This document shows positions 35,204-48,986 of a stretch of DNA of 64,000 bases, piece by piece. The notes below the pieces were generated by a model. It had not been told where the DNA came from. It worked only from the letters and a program-made list of their open reading frames with translations, and ran no database searches. The DNA comes from Heliocybe sulcata (Eukaryota; Basidiomycota; Agaricomycetes; Gloeophyllales; Gloeophyllaceae): NCBI GenBank assembly GCA_004369045.1, contig ML213504.1:715508-779507 (forward strand), in the 5' to 3' direction. How positions within the stretch are numbered: position 1 is the stretch's first letter; each line of letters starts with the position of its first letter. The position numbers were made by a program, and so were the translations under genes.

Positions 35204-38200
35204 TCACTTGTGGGACTCTTTCTTCGCCGAGTAAAAGTCCGAGAAAGATAAGCGGACACCGAGGAAGCGGCAATCCAGGTCAGGATGACTACTGAGACCT
35301 CGGACCAAAGTCTGGCATTTTTCCGAGAAAGACGATCCAAACTCCCTGACAAGACTCAAATTGCGTTCCAGAGCCTCAGTATCCGTGTGCTCTTCCGGTG
35401 CATAGCCCGTGTAGACACCCTGTCTCTCGTCAATATTATCTCTGGCTGCCGTGGAAAGCGACTTACTCTTTGCTGATCGAGCTTGGTGTCCCTACGTGCG
35501 GATTCCGACAGACAGTAATTGTAGAAGTTGTCCTGAAGGGATAAGGAAGCGACAACACGGACATCTAGAGTACACTCACGACAGCTTCACGGAATTGCAA
35601 TATTATCGTGAATAAGTCAAGCGTCTGATGCAAGTACGTCTCCTGTTGAGGTCATTAGGTCCTGCAGTGTACGCAAATACCGGACGCCCCTACCTCTCTC
35701 CCAGCCTTTGGACTAAGCAGCAAGGTTTTGTTGACCATGCCATCCAGATAGGATCGGTGGGCTTCAATCAGCGCATCGAGGTCGCCCTCTTTCTTTTCCA
35801 CGAACTCCAGCAGCTTCTGCCATGAGCGCTCGACTACCTCCAGCTGGCAGTAGGCTTGCATCTGTCGCACGAAATGTATCATCTCGGCTTGGTGTACACG
35901 GATCTGGTGCCACTCTGGCTCAAGCTCTGGACAGGGAGAAGAATCAGCAATACTTCGTTAGCATCATACAACGTTGACGTACCGGCTACCCGCAAGAAAG
36001 TCTTCGAACCACTCGTCACCCGCAGCCAGCCTGTGCTAAGACCTTTCTCCACTCGCCTGAGTTTCCATAGATGATTGAACAACTTTAGATACTTCAGAGT
36101 CGACTCGGGGTCGATAACGGTATCAATCGGTGCGTCCACTTTGTACTCCAAAGTGAAGACGTCCCAGCCAATCTCGCCGTGCGAATACTCTAGGACTCGC
36201 GCGTCCAATCTCCGGACGACGTCCGGCGGGTCGTTCCGTGCAGTGGTGGACTGCAAAGCGGTCTCAAGGGTTGTTGTCAGCTGATGACGGTATAGACCGT
36301 TGGCGGGCTTCATTAGACTTGGTCTATATCAAGGGTGGAAGTGGCAAGGGTAAGATTGGTCTCGATATGATCGATCAGGAGAAGCCCTACCCCAGCGCAT
36401 CCATGAGCTGATCAGCAAAATCCCCATGGCCCATAAGCATGTAGTTCTTCAGTGCTCGTAAATGGTCGAGCAATCTGAACTTGTCCAGAAAAACATCGAA
36501 AAGTCTTCGGCTTGCGATCTGATATGCGGTATCGATGGACCGCTCCAAACCTGCAATGTCACTGTACTTCAAAGCTGTGCATCGAGTGAACGGTCTGCAA
36601 CGACGGTGAAAGAACGGTTACTCACTTCCACCGGTATTGCTCAGCTTCTCTCGGGTAGCAACCCAATCACTATCGTGGCAGCTATATCGGATGAAGTTCA
36701 AGCTCTTCCCTGTAGAGAAAATCTGAAGTTCTCATTAGACGTGGCCACAACCCCTCGTGGGGCTCGCACCTTCCGCCCAAAAGCTTCACCCACGAAGGCA
36801 GGCAGCATCTCCTGCTGGAACTGATACTTGCCTTCCCACAGTCTCAGACCAGATTCTAGGCCAGAATTGATGTCGTCCGCATCGCCGGTACCGAACCCTC
36901 CGTCTGCAGAAAGGGCACCCTCTAGTGATGAAGGGTGGACGTATTGCAGATGTGCGAGTTCTGGGTCGACCGCTACGAAGAATTCCGAATAGGGGTCGTA
37001 GAGTTCCCCGGAGAAGATCCATCTATGTAACGTCGCGAAGAAGGGTTTTGATACCTGTAGTGCATAAGTAGTGGTCATCTATGAAGGGCATCTCCTCACC
37101 TCTTCCAATAGCTCATCTGTGAAACGGCGCACAAAGGGGTCTCCGTTGTCCGTATAGCTATGTATCAAGTTGACCAATGCACCACCATGGGCATCTGTAG
37201 TATAAGCCGAAGACTCAGCGGATGGCACTCTCAAGAGGACGCTCGCATTACCTCGGGCTCCCTCTACACAAGCGCTCATCATCCGCATCCTCAATCTCCA
37301 ATCGCTGATCCAGACGTCTAACCTCCTCAAAGTCAGACCTGTCTCCTCAGCACTACCGCTGCCTTCAGTCCGATCATCTTCAGCTGTTTCAGCTCGCACC
37401 ATCTGAGTCTCGAGAACAGCGATGAGACGGTAGTACTCTGTAAGCTGCGTCTGTAAATAATGACAGAGACTCTGTTCAATCATGCCAACGCCTCGCTTGT
37501 CCTCGCGGTCCTTCACCAAGGCGTCGACATGGGTATAGAGATGGCCGACTTCGGAAAGTCGATGGATGAGTTGTTTTGTTGGGGCGGGGATGATATGTCT
37601 CTTTCATCTCATGAGGATCTCTGGAGCGTAAGCATCGAATGGGAAACGAAGCTCACTGGATCCTCCTTGAACACTACCCGCTTCCCATTGTCCGAATCGC
37701 TGACGAATTGGACATACTTTCCGGAGATGCCTTGCAAGAGGTACAGGGTATCTCGAAGTAACAGGTGCTCGGGTAGTGTCGGATAACCTTCTACCGTTAT
37801 TGGGGTATCAGGGTGCGGATGCACTAGTACTCACCGGTCTTTGCTCGGTATTCTCGCAACAGCTCTGCTTTGGACTTCCCTTTATATGGCTTTGCAGACG
37901 ACGGTGTTACAGGGGTGGGTGTTGTAGTTCTCGGGCGTGTTGGAGGAGGCGGAACGAGTGCTGGGAGGAAGGCTCTCGAACTTGACGGTCGGGAGGAGGA
38001 AGCAAGGGTATACAGGAACAAGAGCGAGGCATATTTTCTTGAAAGAATAGGCTGATTGTTATATTACATATGATCCACTACCTCGGAAGTAGAGAGCCAT
38101 GTACCTGGTCAAGGAGACGCGATAGCAGGTTGGTGAAGCGGAGTGATGCAGCACCGTTCGGAGATGACTGCAAGACTAAATTCATATGGATAGTAAAGTC

Positions 38201-38471
38201 AGTTGGAAAATAATGCATAACTTGACTGACGATGTCGTTTGACTAAGTCTGCAAGATGCCCGATGTCATTTTCTCGATTCTGTCCGATGTGGCTGAGGAT
38301 GGGGCTCCGTTAACGTCCTGGACCTCGGAGATCAGAGATCAGCCTAGCATACCTGTTCAGGATATCGGAGCAGTGGATCAGAAGTTCATTATGCAGCGCA
38401 TCGTTACTCCTTGCTTGTGGAACTAGAAGATTGATGATGTTTTGCAGCTGAGCATTGGGGGAGGAAGGCAT
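35204..38471 (-). CDS. SPC98: gamma-tubulin complex component 3 (GCP3/Spc98/Alp6)
   Basis: With GCP2 and gamma-tubulin it forms the small complex that nucleates microtubules at spindle pole bodies. Starts MPSSPNAQLQNIINLLVPQA. Segments matching human GCP3 in order: LLRDTLYLLQGISGKYVQF; LCHYLQTQLTEYYRLIAVLE; LTLRRLDVWISDWRLRMRMM; LHRWIFSGELYDPYSEFFVA; YQFQQEMLPAFV; FLDKFRLLDHLRALKNYML, LMGHGDFADQLMDAL; GLYRHQLTTTLETA; GWDVFTLEYKVDAPI; LKLFNHLWKLRRVE; MIHFVRQMQAYCQLEVVERS and LDALIEAHRSYLDGMVNK. The Met-His-Phe and 'evlE' block near 35850 separates GCP3 from GCP2. It ends FYSAKKESHK at 35204. Ten or more introns. It shares a 203-base promoter with the IQGAP gene and converges on CCC2. Confidence 0.95.
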
Positions 38472-38674
38472 GATATGGGCGCGTTTTGCGACCCCCGCGT
38501 CGCGTCGCGTCTCAGCTGACAAGGCCCGAAAAGGTACTCGAAGTACGGCAACCATCGCCTTAATTCCTTGAATCTGCACATATCGCTCGCTCGTTTCTCG
38601 AGGGTCTTTCAACGCTCGAAGGCGGTTCGTACCGCCGCAGTCATCCCTAACGAAACGTATACGACTTTTACGAC
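38472..38674. promoter_or_regulatory. shared GCP3/IQGAP promoter with (CGCGT)x3
   Basis: Only 203 bases separate the divergent ATGs. At 38496-38510 there are three tandem CGCGT pentamers, close to GCGCGTTTTGCG (38480-38490). CGCG is the core recognised by MBF/SBF cell-cycle factors in fungi. That reading is inferred from the motif and from both products acting in mitosis or cytokinesis. Confidence 0.55.
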
Positions 38675-41600
38675 ATGGACCGTTCAAACTCTGATTCCGC
38701 TTCTCCCCCCTTTCCTAATGGTACAAAGACCGGGTCTACTCCGGGTCCTTTCGCGTACCAGCAACGACTCCTAGAAAGAACAGCATCCCGAGGGAGCAGT
38801 AGCTCTCTTAGCCGCTCTGGGTCCATCACCAGCTTGGGTGTTCTCGGCAATCCGACGGGAGGATCTACAGGTCCGAGCAGCACTCGAAGGTGGACTCCGT
38901 CTCATCGCGTCAGTAATAGCTTAGATGCTGTCCGTAGCAGATGGGAGGAGCGTACGAAACCGGAGCATGGTATCGAAGCTCGTCCGGGTACGTCTGGCAA
39001 TCCTAGTACACCCCACAGTTCCAGGTCCAGGGAGCTTCCGTCCCTTCCCCGGTTCAATACGGATGTCGTGCTCGCTACTCCTCCAAAGTCAGAGGACGAG
39101 GAATATAACAACGCACCACCATTTCTGAAACGACATACAGTTCCAGCGCCCATCATAGCGTCTCCACTATCACCCAATTCCACCGGTGTTACAGTCGAGA
39201 ACGACTCCCCAAGTTCCTCTGGCTTCTCCAACTCGAGTGCTCAACGCATTCATTTACCGACTACCACTCCTTTGCATACACCATTTCCTAGCTTGAGGCG
39301 TTCCAACTCCGACGCTCCGTCGCCGGATTCTTCTCCCTCTACCCCTCCTACTCGTTACCGTCGTTCGAACACTGTCGAGAGCGTCATCCCTGAAATCACT
39401 GGATCTTCGACGACCACGGACTCCGATGCCCCATCACCGTCCTCCAGCGCTTTTTCTAGGCCCGCGGATCCTCCTTCCCCGACTCCAGCCCCGATCCGCC
39501 GACGTCCTACATCTCTGTACAACTCCCTGCCATCTACGTCGTCTTTGATCGAGAAGTTCAATAAACGAGCGTCCGTCGATATGAGCGTCCCACCCACGCC
39601 TAGTAAGCTTCCGTACACTATACCCAGTGTACCTTCCACGCCCGTCACGGCAAGGAGTTCTGTACCGCCATCACCAATTACGCCCTTGAGCTCAGTACCG
39701 CCGTCACCTCTCAAGTCTAGTGGGAGTGTCGCACCATCTCCTATCCAGTCAATGGGCAGTATCTCCACTCTACCATCGCCTGCACCATTGTCGTTCGCCT
39801 CGTCCGCCATGAAGCCACCCGCATATCGCAGTCCAAATAGGGCCAACAAGTATGGATCCAATCTCACAGCCGGTCGGGGACTTGGCCGCCACCTTCCACG
39901 AATAGCAAGCGGCGACGCCGATGACGACTGGGAGGAGCAGCGGCCGGAAGACAAGCTTGTCGAACCTGAGCTAGTGACCCCGAGCAAGGCTGAACACCGC
40001 CGAACCCGGCTTGATTCTGTTGTTTCTGGTGTAGTGGAAGGGGATGAGGTAGCAGGCATCCACGGACGACTCCGGCTGTCAAGGGATAGGCGGCTGGATG
40101 CGTCGAAGGCGCCTTTGCCTTCCTCGAGGCTGTCTAGAGGACTGTGGGCAGACGTGCAGAGACATCTGCTTCAGGCATACGAGTACCTGTGTCATGTTGG
40201 TGAGGCGCAGCAGTGGATTGAGGGGTGCTTGGGCCAGGAGCTTGGGTTTGGAGTTGTCGAGATGGAGGAGGGTCTGAGGAATGGTGTCGTACTGGCTCGT
40301 CTGGCGCGGGTTTTTCAGGGCGAGGCTGTTGTCAGGCGTATCTACGATGTGGGTTGAGCCACAAACGCCTGAGTCTAGGACCTGACAGCTTTCTTGGTTA
40401 GGCGCCGAAATTGGATTTCCGACATTCGGACAACATCAACTATTTTTTCAATTTTGTCCGAGAAGCTGGACTACCTGAGGTAACTGCCATTGTACTCATT
40501 GTATACGTTAGCTCTAACAGTTCGTTGTTAGACCTTCGTTTTTGAGTTGACAGATCTTTATGACAAGAAGAACCTCCCCAAGGTGATTTACTGTATCCAT
40601 GCTCTGAGGTATGTTCTACTATTCCACATCTCTATATTTCTTCAAGCTGATGATATCTAGTCACTTGCTCGCGCGTCGTGGTCTGGCTGAGCGCATCGGA
40701 AACCTGCTGGGACATCTGCAATTCTCGGACGATCAGCTGAACGCCACACAGAAGGGTCTTACAGGTGTAGCCATGCCTAACTTCGGTAGCGTAGGTCGGG
40801 AGTTGGCCAAAGAGATCAATGAAGACCCTGAAGAGGAGGTCGAGACGGAAGATGAACGTGAGTCAGACGCACAGGTCTTCAGGGTCATCTCAATAATAGG
40901 AGTCATTTTCAGGTCGTGATCGATTGCTACTCGAGAATGAAGGGGCCATCGTTGATACACAGTCTCTAGCGAGGGCTTTCCTAGTTCGGAAAGCCGTGGC
41001 TACCCAGCGCGTCCGGCTGAGGCTAGCCGAGCGCTATGTGCTGAAATTGCAAGCGCAGTGTAGGGGTGTCCTCGCAAGAAGGCAGCTGCAAGATAAGCGC
41101 GAAGAACAAGCAGATCTGACGCCATGGGCGATCGCTTTGCAGACAGCTGCAAGAGGCCTGATCGCTCGCAGAGACTGGAACGCAAAGCTTGCGCGGATCG
41201 ATTCCATGTCACTCGATATTGTCCCAGTGCAGGCACAGTGTCGTGGGGTACTGCAGCGTCGCCGATTTGCGCAGCTGAAGCTTGCGTTCCGGAAGAGCGC
41301 AAAATCTGTCGTGAAGCTTCAGTCTCTCGCTCGCGCTCGCTTGGTACAGCAGCGGCATGCGGAGATCCAGAAGAGTTTCAGCCACACTGGGGCTATGACA
41401 TCCATCGTTGCATTGCAGGCTCATGCCAGAGGCGTTCTTGAACGTAGGAATGCGTATCGGCGAGCCAAGGTGCTGCAGAGCGTCTCGCCGAACGTCGTCG
41501 GCCTGCAGGCACATGCTCGAGGAGTCATCATGCGGCGACGGATGCGAATTCAGTTGACCACGCTACAAGATGTAGAGCATGTTGTCATTGGCATCCAGGC

Positions 41601-44600
41601 CGCTGTCCGGACTTACCTAGCGAGAAAGCGCTTATTGACCCTCATCCGAGGCTTGCGCAGAGCTACGCCTGTGCTAATTGGCGTCCAAGCTCTTGCTCGT
41701 GGGAAGCTTGCAAGACAAGAGCGAACCGAGGTCATGAAGAAGCTGTCAGAGGCACACACTCTCAAGACAATTGGCGGTTTGCAGGCCTTCGCTCGCGCTG
41801 CCCTCACTAGACAAAGACGGCAGCAGCAGCAGAAGCAGCTGGAATTTGTTGCGCCGGACGTTACTGAATTCCAGGCTGCTGCTCGTGGTGCTCTCGTCCG
41901 GCGTGACTATTGGGCCTGGTGCGAGCATCTTCATAGGAGCGCGCCGGTGGCAACAATTCTCCAGGCTATGCTGCTCGGTGTGCTGCAGAGACGCAAGTTC
42001 CGTGCCAAGATGCAGTACTACCGTACAAATTTGGCGAAGGTCGTCAAGATACAGTCTCTCTTCAGAGGAAAAGAAACCCGAGAGCAGTATCGTCAGCTGA
42101 CCCTAGGAAAGAACGTCAACGTCAGCACCATCAAAAACTTCGTGCATCTGCTTGATGACTCTGAGGCAGACTTCCAAGAAGAAATCAAGGTTGAGCAGCT
42201 GCGTAAGAAGGTCGTGGAGAGTATTCGCGAGAACCAGGCGCTGGAGAATGACGTGAATGACCTGGACGTCAAAATAGCGCTTGTGGTGCAGAATGTGAAG
42301 AGCTTCGAAGAGCTCATCAAAGCACGCAAGAGGCATGGGGCAGACAGTGCTGCTGCTCATGCTGCGAGAGCGTCTGTCCTGGCTGCACACGGTGATCCAT
42401 TCGCAGGTCCGAATACGTTGGACCATACTGCGCGACGCAAGCTTGAGTTGTACCAGCAGCTGTTTTATGTTCTGCAGACTAGGGGAGAATATCTCAGCAA
42501 GTTATTTCTTGAGATCCCGGCGGACCCTGAAGCGGAGAAGAAGAGGCGCCTGACTGAACGAATCGTTCTGACCCTGTTCGGGTATGGCCAGGACAGAAGA
42601 GAGGATTACCTCTTCCTCAAGCTCTTCCAGGTATGTACTACTAACAACTCTCTCGTGTCGTTGACTTAGCCCGCTCGGTGAAGTTGTCGATACAACAAGA
42701 GGTTTCTGCGAGTGCCATGGTTGACGACATAATGCACGGACATCCCATGTATATCAACATCGCCGTCCACTATGCTCGTTCGAAGCAGGTTACGTATGTT
42801 CGGGAGACTCTTCAATCACTCATCCGAGAGGTTATTAATGCCGACGACCTCAACTTGGAAGCCGATCCCTGTGCTGTGAGTAATTGCCGCTTATCCCTTT
42901 CTGAACATACTTACTGGTCCACAAGATCTACCGATCAAGGATGGATATAGAGGAAATGAGATCCGGCGGAAGTAATGGCAAGCCCAGAGAATTGCCGTTC
43001 CATCAAGCTGTCCATGACCCTCCTACCCGTGCTGAATACATCCGGCGTAAGTACAGCACCAGTTGTTCTTCTATAAAAACCTCCTTATCTGCCATTCTCA
43101 GATCTTCAAGTTCTGCAATGGTGGGCAGAGAAGTTCGTAGCGGTTATTATCCAGTCTACGAAGAGGGTGCCATATGCCATACGCTATATGGCCCGAGAGA
43201 CATTAGCCGCATTGAAGGTACTTGTCGTTATTATGAGTTACTGATTTCGACTATTTACATGACATAACAGGAGAAGTATCCGGACGAGCCTGACGAAGTG
43301 TACGCAGCGTGTATAGGCCGATTGGTGTACTATAGGTATATCAATCCCGCTATTATGTGAGTCCGCACGATGAGGCCTTCGTCTATGCACGCTGATGGAT
43401 GGTGCAGTACGCCCGAAACATTCGACATTGTCGCGAATACGGTGGACATCTCTGCTCGCAAGAATCTGGCGCAAATATCCAAGGTCGTCACGCAGATCTC
43501 AAGCGGCGTTTCTTTCGGAGAGGACAACCCTGCTTACCTTCCAGTCAATGAGTTCGTTCTCACATACGCGCAGAAGATGACGTGTTGGCTACTGGAAGGT
43601 CAGATACTATTGACTGACACTGTGACTCTGAGCTCAAGTTGCGAATAGTTGCTAACGTACCCGATGCTGAGACTCAGTACCACGCGCATGAGTTCCTTGA
43701 TGCGACAGTTCAACCAAAGCCAATCTACATATCACCTAACGAGGTTTATGCCATGCATACCTTGCTCTCCGAACATCTAGAGTCTATCGTATGTCATCAC
43801 TGGTATCTGTTTTGCTATAAAATATTCATCGTAGTACAGGCTCCAACCCGCGATGATATCATGCGTGTCATATTGCACGAATTGGATGGGGTGCCTCACC
43901 TTGGAAGCGATGAACTGAAGGACGCTCGTGACAAAGCTGTTACGCTGGAGCTGTCGAACCGCTTTGCGCATGTCAGAGGTACGATTTTCTTTACTTCAGG
44001 TCGCCCATTGCTAAAACATGCGGCTCAGATCCCCAGGCAGACGAGAAGGCGCTCTGGGTGCAGGCTAAGAGGGGTGTACTTGCCATTCTTCGAGTACAGC
44101 CAGCGAAGGACTTGGTCGAAGCGTTGATGCAGCCAGTAACCGAAGAGCACGAGGAATTATGGGATGAGATACTCCGTAACGAGGAGATCGCTGACCGTAA
44201 GCGAACTCGATCTCGGAGACAAATGCCGTCGACTACGGGATATGAGTCCGCATACCGGATGGAAGACATACGATCGTAAGTGACATGAAATGGTGGCTAA
44301 GGTCATCTTCGCTCACGCATACAATCCAGCCTGTCATTCCGAGAGGTTAAAGCGCATGCCATATATTTCCTGCTGGAGTTGGAGAAACTCGGCAAGATCA
44401 CGCGTAGTGACGGATACCAAGGCATATTGAATGCCATTGCGGGTGACGTCCGTAGCAAGCATCGAAAACGGCTCCAGCGACAGCAAGAGATGGACACCAT
44501 GGGAGTGGCCTTGAAGCAGCTCCAGGAACGCAAGAAATATTTCGAGGACCAGATCGACAGCTACCACAAATACGTGGAGGCTGCAATGAACACCATGCAG

Positions 44601-45104
44601 CGAGGCAAAGGGTACGTTTTCTTCAAGGTTGTCGGACGTCGCGACTGACTTGAGTATCCGCAGGAAAAAGCGCTTCGTAATGCCTTTCACGAAGCAATTC
44701 TTCCACATGCGAGAACTGCAGAAGTCTGGCAGGACTCCTCAGTTTGGTTCATTCAAGTATGGGGCACAAGATCTATACGACAAGGGTATCTTGCTTTCAA
44801 TCGATCAATTCTCTCCTCGACAATTTGACAAGATCGATATCATCATATCCTCCAACGAAGTTGGCGTCTTTACCATCGAGGTGTACAACAACACGCTGGG
44901 AATTACCAACCGAGTGGCATCACAGAATCTGAAGATGGAAGATCTTCTACAGGCCCAATTCGAGAACCGTGCTTCGCTTTCTCTCTTTAATGGTCTTGCA
45001 AAGGTCAATTTGAACTTATTGCTGTATCAAATAAACAAGAAGTGAGTCACTCGGACGATTTGTCTAGCACTGCAGACTGACGCGTCAACAGGTTCTACGT
45101 GTAG
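38675..45104 (+). CDS. RNG2: IQGAP-family cytokinesis scaffold (Rng2/Iqg1)
   Basis: Scaffold that organises actin, myosin light chains and formins in the contractile ring. Starts MDRSNSDSASPPFPNG; a Ser/Pro-rich leader of roughly 470 residues (with SVPPSPIT-like repeats) precedes the calponin-homology domain at about 40120-40730 (LWADVQRHLLQAYEYLCHV, GVVLARLARVFQGEAV, KLDFRHSDNINYFF). The exon 40924-42669 encodes 12-13 IQ motifs of the LQAxARGxLxRR type and then a coiled coil. The GAP-related domain (about 42690-43650) includes RYINPAIMTPETFDIVANTV. The RasGAP C-terminal domain (about 44330-45104) contains HAIYFLLELEKLGKI, KKRFVMPFTKQFFHMRELQ and FGSFKYGAQDLYDKGILLSI, and ends INKKFYV. Roughly 1,800-1,900 residues. 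GRDs of this family usually lack GAP activity. Confidence 0.95.
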
Positions 45105-45344
45105 ATAGACGAAATCGTTCATGCATGCTCCTAGCTCTTCTCGACCACGACCGTCTTTATTTTGTTCTCTCTTATGTATCTTGCAACACGTTCTCTGCAT
45201 GCACGCTCCATTTACCCACTGCAATGTACCTCTAATTGCATCTTTGACTGTATTGCTTTTGTTACTCGTTACTGGTCTCTGCAGATCCCCAGGTTATCCA
45301 GCGTACAGAATACATTCGATGCCACAGGGGCTCTGTGGCCCGCT

Positions 45345-47789
45345 TCATAGCGTGAATAAGAACTGCGGGTGCCTGTCTCCAATGGGCGCCTTCGTCTTGC
45401 CGGATTCCACAAGCTCCTGATACATCCTGAGGCTATCATCCCTTTGGCCTCGTCTGCGAGCGCGGTTCTCATAGAGACAGTAACAACTGGCGAATAGAGC
45501 CAATGAGCGTTGGACATCCTTGTCTTCAGCGACAGGTAGGACTTACACATTAGACGCAATAAGCAGCCAAGCGAAGATGGTAAAGGCTAAGGCGATGCTG
45601 TGGCCTCGGATGTACTTTGGCGCTTCATCTGAAAGCGAAGTCAACCGACTCATCAATGCGTAGAATGGGCTGCCATTCTACTAACCAGAGGTATAAGCAA
45701 AGGTCGCGATGAAACCTCTGCGACACGAGTCAGTCAAACGGAAAGTAGACGTCTGCATTCAATCGTATGCACGCACCCAGTATTTGCGATCGCTAATTGC
45801 AAGGCAGTGACTGTGGCCCGCTTGTAGTGTCCACCGCAATTGTTCGGCAAAATGGACAAGATGCAAGGGGCAGACGGATAGCTGTTAGATCCCTAGTTTG
45901 TCAAAATACCGGGTTTGTAGGCGGAGGAACTCCTTACATTCCAGCAGCAATGAGGAACACTGCAACGTATCGAGCCTCGTTCGTCTTTGCCGCGATAGCA
46001 ATGATGTATCCTTTGGCTGCATGAACGCCACACAAGCAAGGTCATGTAACGTGCTACATACCTATCATCGCCACGGGCAAGCAGATGAGGATGAACGGCC
46101 CCCGCCACCTAAATTTATCACTGAGGAACGCGACAAATACTGAAAGGAGTCAGTCCACGGGAAATCGGAGAATATGCATGTGAGTGAGACTCACTCGTTA
46201 GGACAACAGCCGGTACATAGGGAGGCACTACGTGATATGAGATAATCTTGATTTTCAGCTGTAACAGCACAACCTGCGAGATGCATACCCGTATGCAACT
46301 GCGCAGAAGCCCCTTCATACCCAAGTCCGGTGACAATTGTGGGCCTAAGGACTGATAAGCAGAAGTCAATCGGCTTCAGGAATCATGTCCTACAGGAACA
46401 GGGAGAACGAGTAAAAGCCGACATTCAGTCCGAGGAATGCCAACCCAGTAAACCAGGCCTGGATTTCAGTCAAACCTAGCAAGGTCATTCAGCATATGAA
46501 TCACTCTTCCGTGATGCCTTAGAGCACCTCTGATGATTTCCCGCCATTCGAACTGTTCCTCCGCTTGGTACACGGTTACCTCTGTGACTTGAACCTTCTC
46601 CGGTACATCCTTGTCCTCCTGTTCAGGCTTCTCCGGGTCTGTTGGTACGTCCCGGACGTCGATATCGGACGGTTCCGTAGAGTTCATGATCGCGTTAGAC
46701 TGATAAAAGCGGTCCACTACATGATACCATTAGTGAGTCGCGAACGGCAACATAATTGATGCTTACAAGCAAATGCACGCTCTTCTTCGGTCAAGAATCT
46801 GGCTGTCTGTATACTCACGGGCAGCACGGCCGCGCATATCAGGCCTGCAATGACGGATCCTAGTCCCTCTAGGATGAAAATCCATCGCCAGCCCGCCAAC
46901 CCTCCAATGCCGTCCATCTTGACGATGGCGGTGGCGAGCAGGCCTAACCGGGCGATTATGAGAAGTCTGTGGCGGAATGGTGTCTTGCACGGATGTGGAC
47001 TAACCTCCAAATGCTCCCGAGAGGGACACTGCCGCGTAGAATATACTAATTCTGGGAGCCATATGTGTTACACCTGTAAGTTCTAAGAAAGTCATGTGCA
47101 CGTTGTGCTTACCGTAGCTGTAGCTCCTGCCGTCTATAGATCGTACTAAGGTAGAGCACCATCCCAGGGAGGAGTCCGCCTTCGCACAATCCCAGCATGA
47201 CACGGATGGCGGTGAGGCCTGCAAAGTTCTGGACAAGGCCGCTGAGGGTCGTGACGATGCCGAAGGCGCAGACGAGAAAGGGCAACCAGCGCGTTGGGCC
47301 CACTTTCTTGATGACCCAGTTCGAAGCTGTTCGGGTATCTGTGTTGGCTAACTGCCTCGTAGATGTGGTATGAACTTACGTAGTTCGACTGCTACATAAC
47401 TGCGACGATGTTCAGTGTCTAGGGCGAGAAAAATTGAGTTTTGATACGTACGTTACGTAGAACACTGGGAGAAACATTAGTTGTGGATAATTCATGGCAA
47501 ACAGAGTATAGACGGCTTACCCGTCAACGCAATATTGAACTGATTCCCGACCAGGTGGATACCGCTCTCAAGACCGACAATCCTAGCATTTCCAGCATTG
47601 GACCGATCCAGAAAGTTGGCTAGCCATACCTTTTTTGCCGAGTCGGTCAGAACGAGCAATACGAATGTGCATCTATAGATAGCTTACCAGAGCCAGAGGC
47701 GGAAGAATGTGCGAGTCGAACTTCCAGAGGACCCTCTTTGTCAGGGCAGCCTCTCTCGCGCGATCGGGGTCCAGCTGCGAGGAAGTCAT
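45345..47789 (-). CDS. Dal5-family MFS transporter (allantoate/nicotinate/pantothenate-type permease)
   Basis: Major facilitator of the anion:cation symporter group (Dal5, Tna1, Fen2 and relatives). Starts MTSSQLDPDRAREAALTKRV at 47789, leading into LWKFDSHILPPLALLWL. Family motifs follow: DRSNAGNARIVGLESGIHLV, GNQFNIALTV, GPTRWLPFLVCAFGIVTTLS, GLTAIRVMLGLCEGGLLPGM, YLSTIYRRQELQLR, IFYAAVSLSGAFGGLLA and LAGWRWIFILEGLGSVIAGL. After TM6 there is a long charged loop (about 46500-46790; DPEKPEQEDKDVPEKVQ). The tail ENRARRRGQRDDSLRMYQ and DRHPQFLFTL with stop at 45347-45345 is typical. At least eight short introns, some around 50 bases. The substrate cannot be read from sequence; carboxylate or amide compounds are usual in the family. 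Confidence 0.9.
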
Positions 47790-48986
47790 GGCAGAGAAGA
47801 GACTCCCCTGCTAGTGTGAGATGGTTATGCATTCCTGTACTTATATCTGTCCACGGGCATGCTTTGGAGCGGGAAAGAGAACTGATATCCTTGCTGGGCC
47901 GTGGAGCCGCTATCACACACTACAGCTTTGTAGATGAACGTGAGCAATGGGTGCATCTAGATATAGCTCAGTATCAGTGTGTATGTTACTCCGGATGAGA
48001 ATGAGAAGGTGCGACACTTACTATAGGTCGAACGCGTTGGGGAAAATGCTGCACGGCACGTGGATATGCCTCTAGGGATTTCTGCTTCCCAATAGGAATG
48101 AAACGAGGTGCAAGTGCATCACCATGGAAGCCGTAGGTTTTGTGGCATACAACCCCGGCTAACCTCCAAGCCGGTGCTGAAGTTGTGTTTCCACAAAACT
48201 GGAAGTTCAGACTTCGCGCGTTATTCATAGCTTCACATGAGGAATTTGAGACCGGAACAAAGGCTATCCCTTCCGTTGAGAACATACTCACGCATCCGAG
48301 AGACATGTCTCTCTTTGAATCCTAATAGCCAGGATAAACAGAAAGAATATTAGAGCAGGCGAATTGCGACTTGCATGTCGGCATCGTTGTGGTATGGAAC
48401 AGCTAGGATTGTGGCGTCCAATCACGCACCAGAAAGTCGATCATCTATTTTTAGCGATCCGAGCTCATTTGATGACGTTTGCCACTTTCTAACTGTTTGT
48501 GAGTGCCGCGCCGCAAGCACTTCCAGTAACCGAATATATGACTGCCCTGTAAATGTGGCCCAATATCGGGAAGTCACGGTTGAAATATCCGTGCAATTGG
48601 ATACATGATTATCTATTTGATATATCACATATCGTTAAAATGAGAACATATATCTACAATTTGTGTGATTCTATGACTTGCAAGGCATATTTGTTATTCA
48701 CGTGCAAAGGTTAAGGTGAATGGTGATCTCATATTTGGCCGAAGCTACGGCAGAAAGTAAAAATTTTAAATATTAGCTTCTCACGTAGTTCTGTCTGTAT
48801 TACATATATAGTAAAACATATCCATATACAGTAGAAGTTTGTTGGACATTTCAAATTTTCTGCTTCGAAATGATGATGGCTAATATTTCTTCCAGCACCA
48901 GTGGGACAAATGTCAAAACAAAACCGGGGACCAACATTTGTCATGGCGATATATTCCATATATGGGTTCCCATTCGGGTCTGTTGG
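47790..48986. other. gene-poor region upstream of the MFS gene
   Basis: About 1.2 kb with no supported gene. Its first part must be the MFS promoter. At 48140-48325 (+) a 61-codon open stretch ending RDMSLFES has protein-like composition but no ATG, no homologue I recognise, and a stop just upstream. A relic exon is possible. From about 48600 on the sequence turns AT-rich up to the element boundary. Confidence 0.4.
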
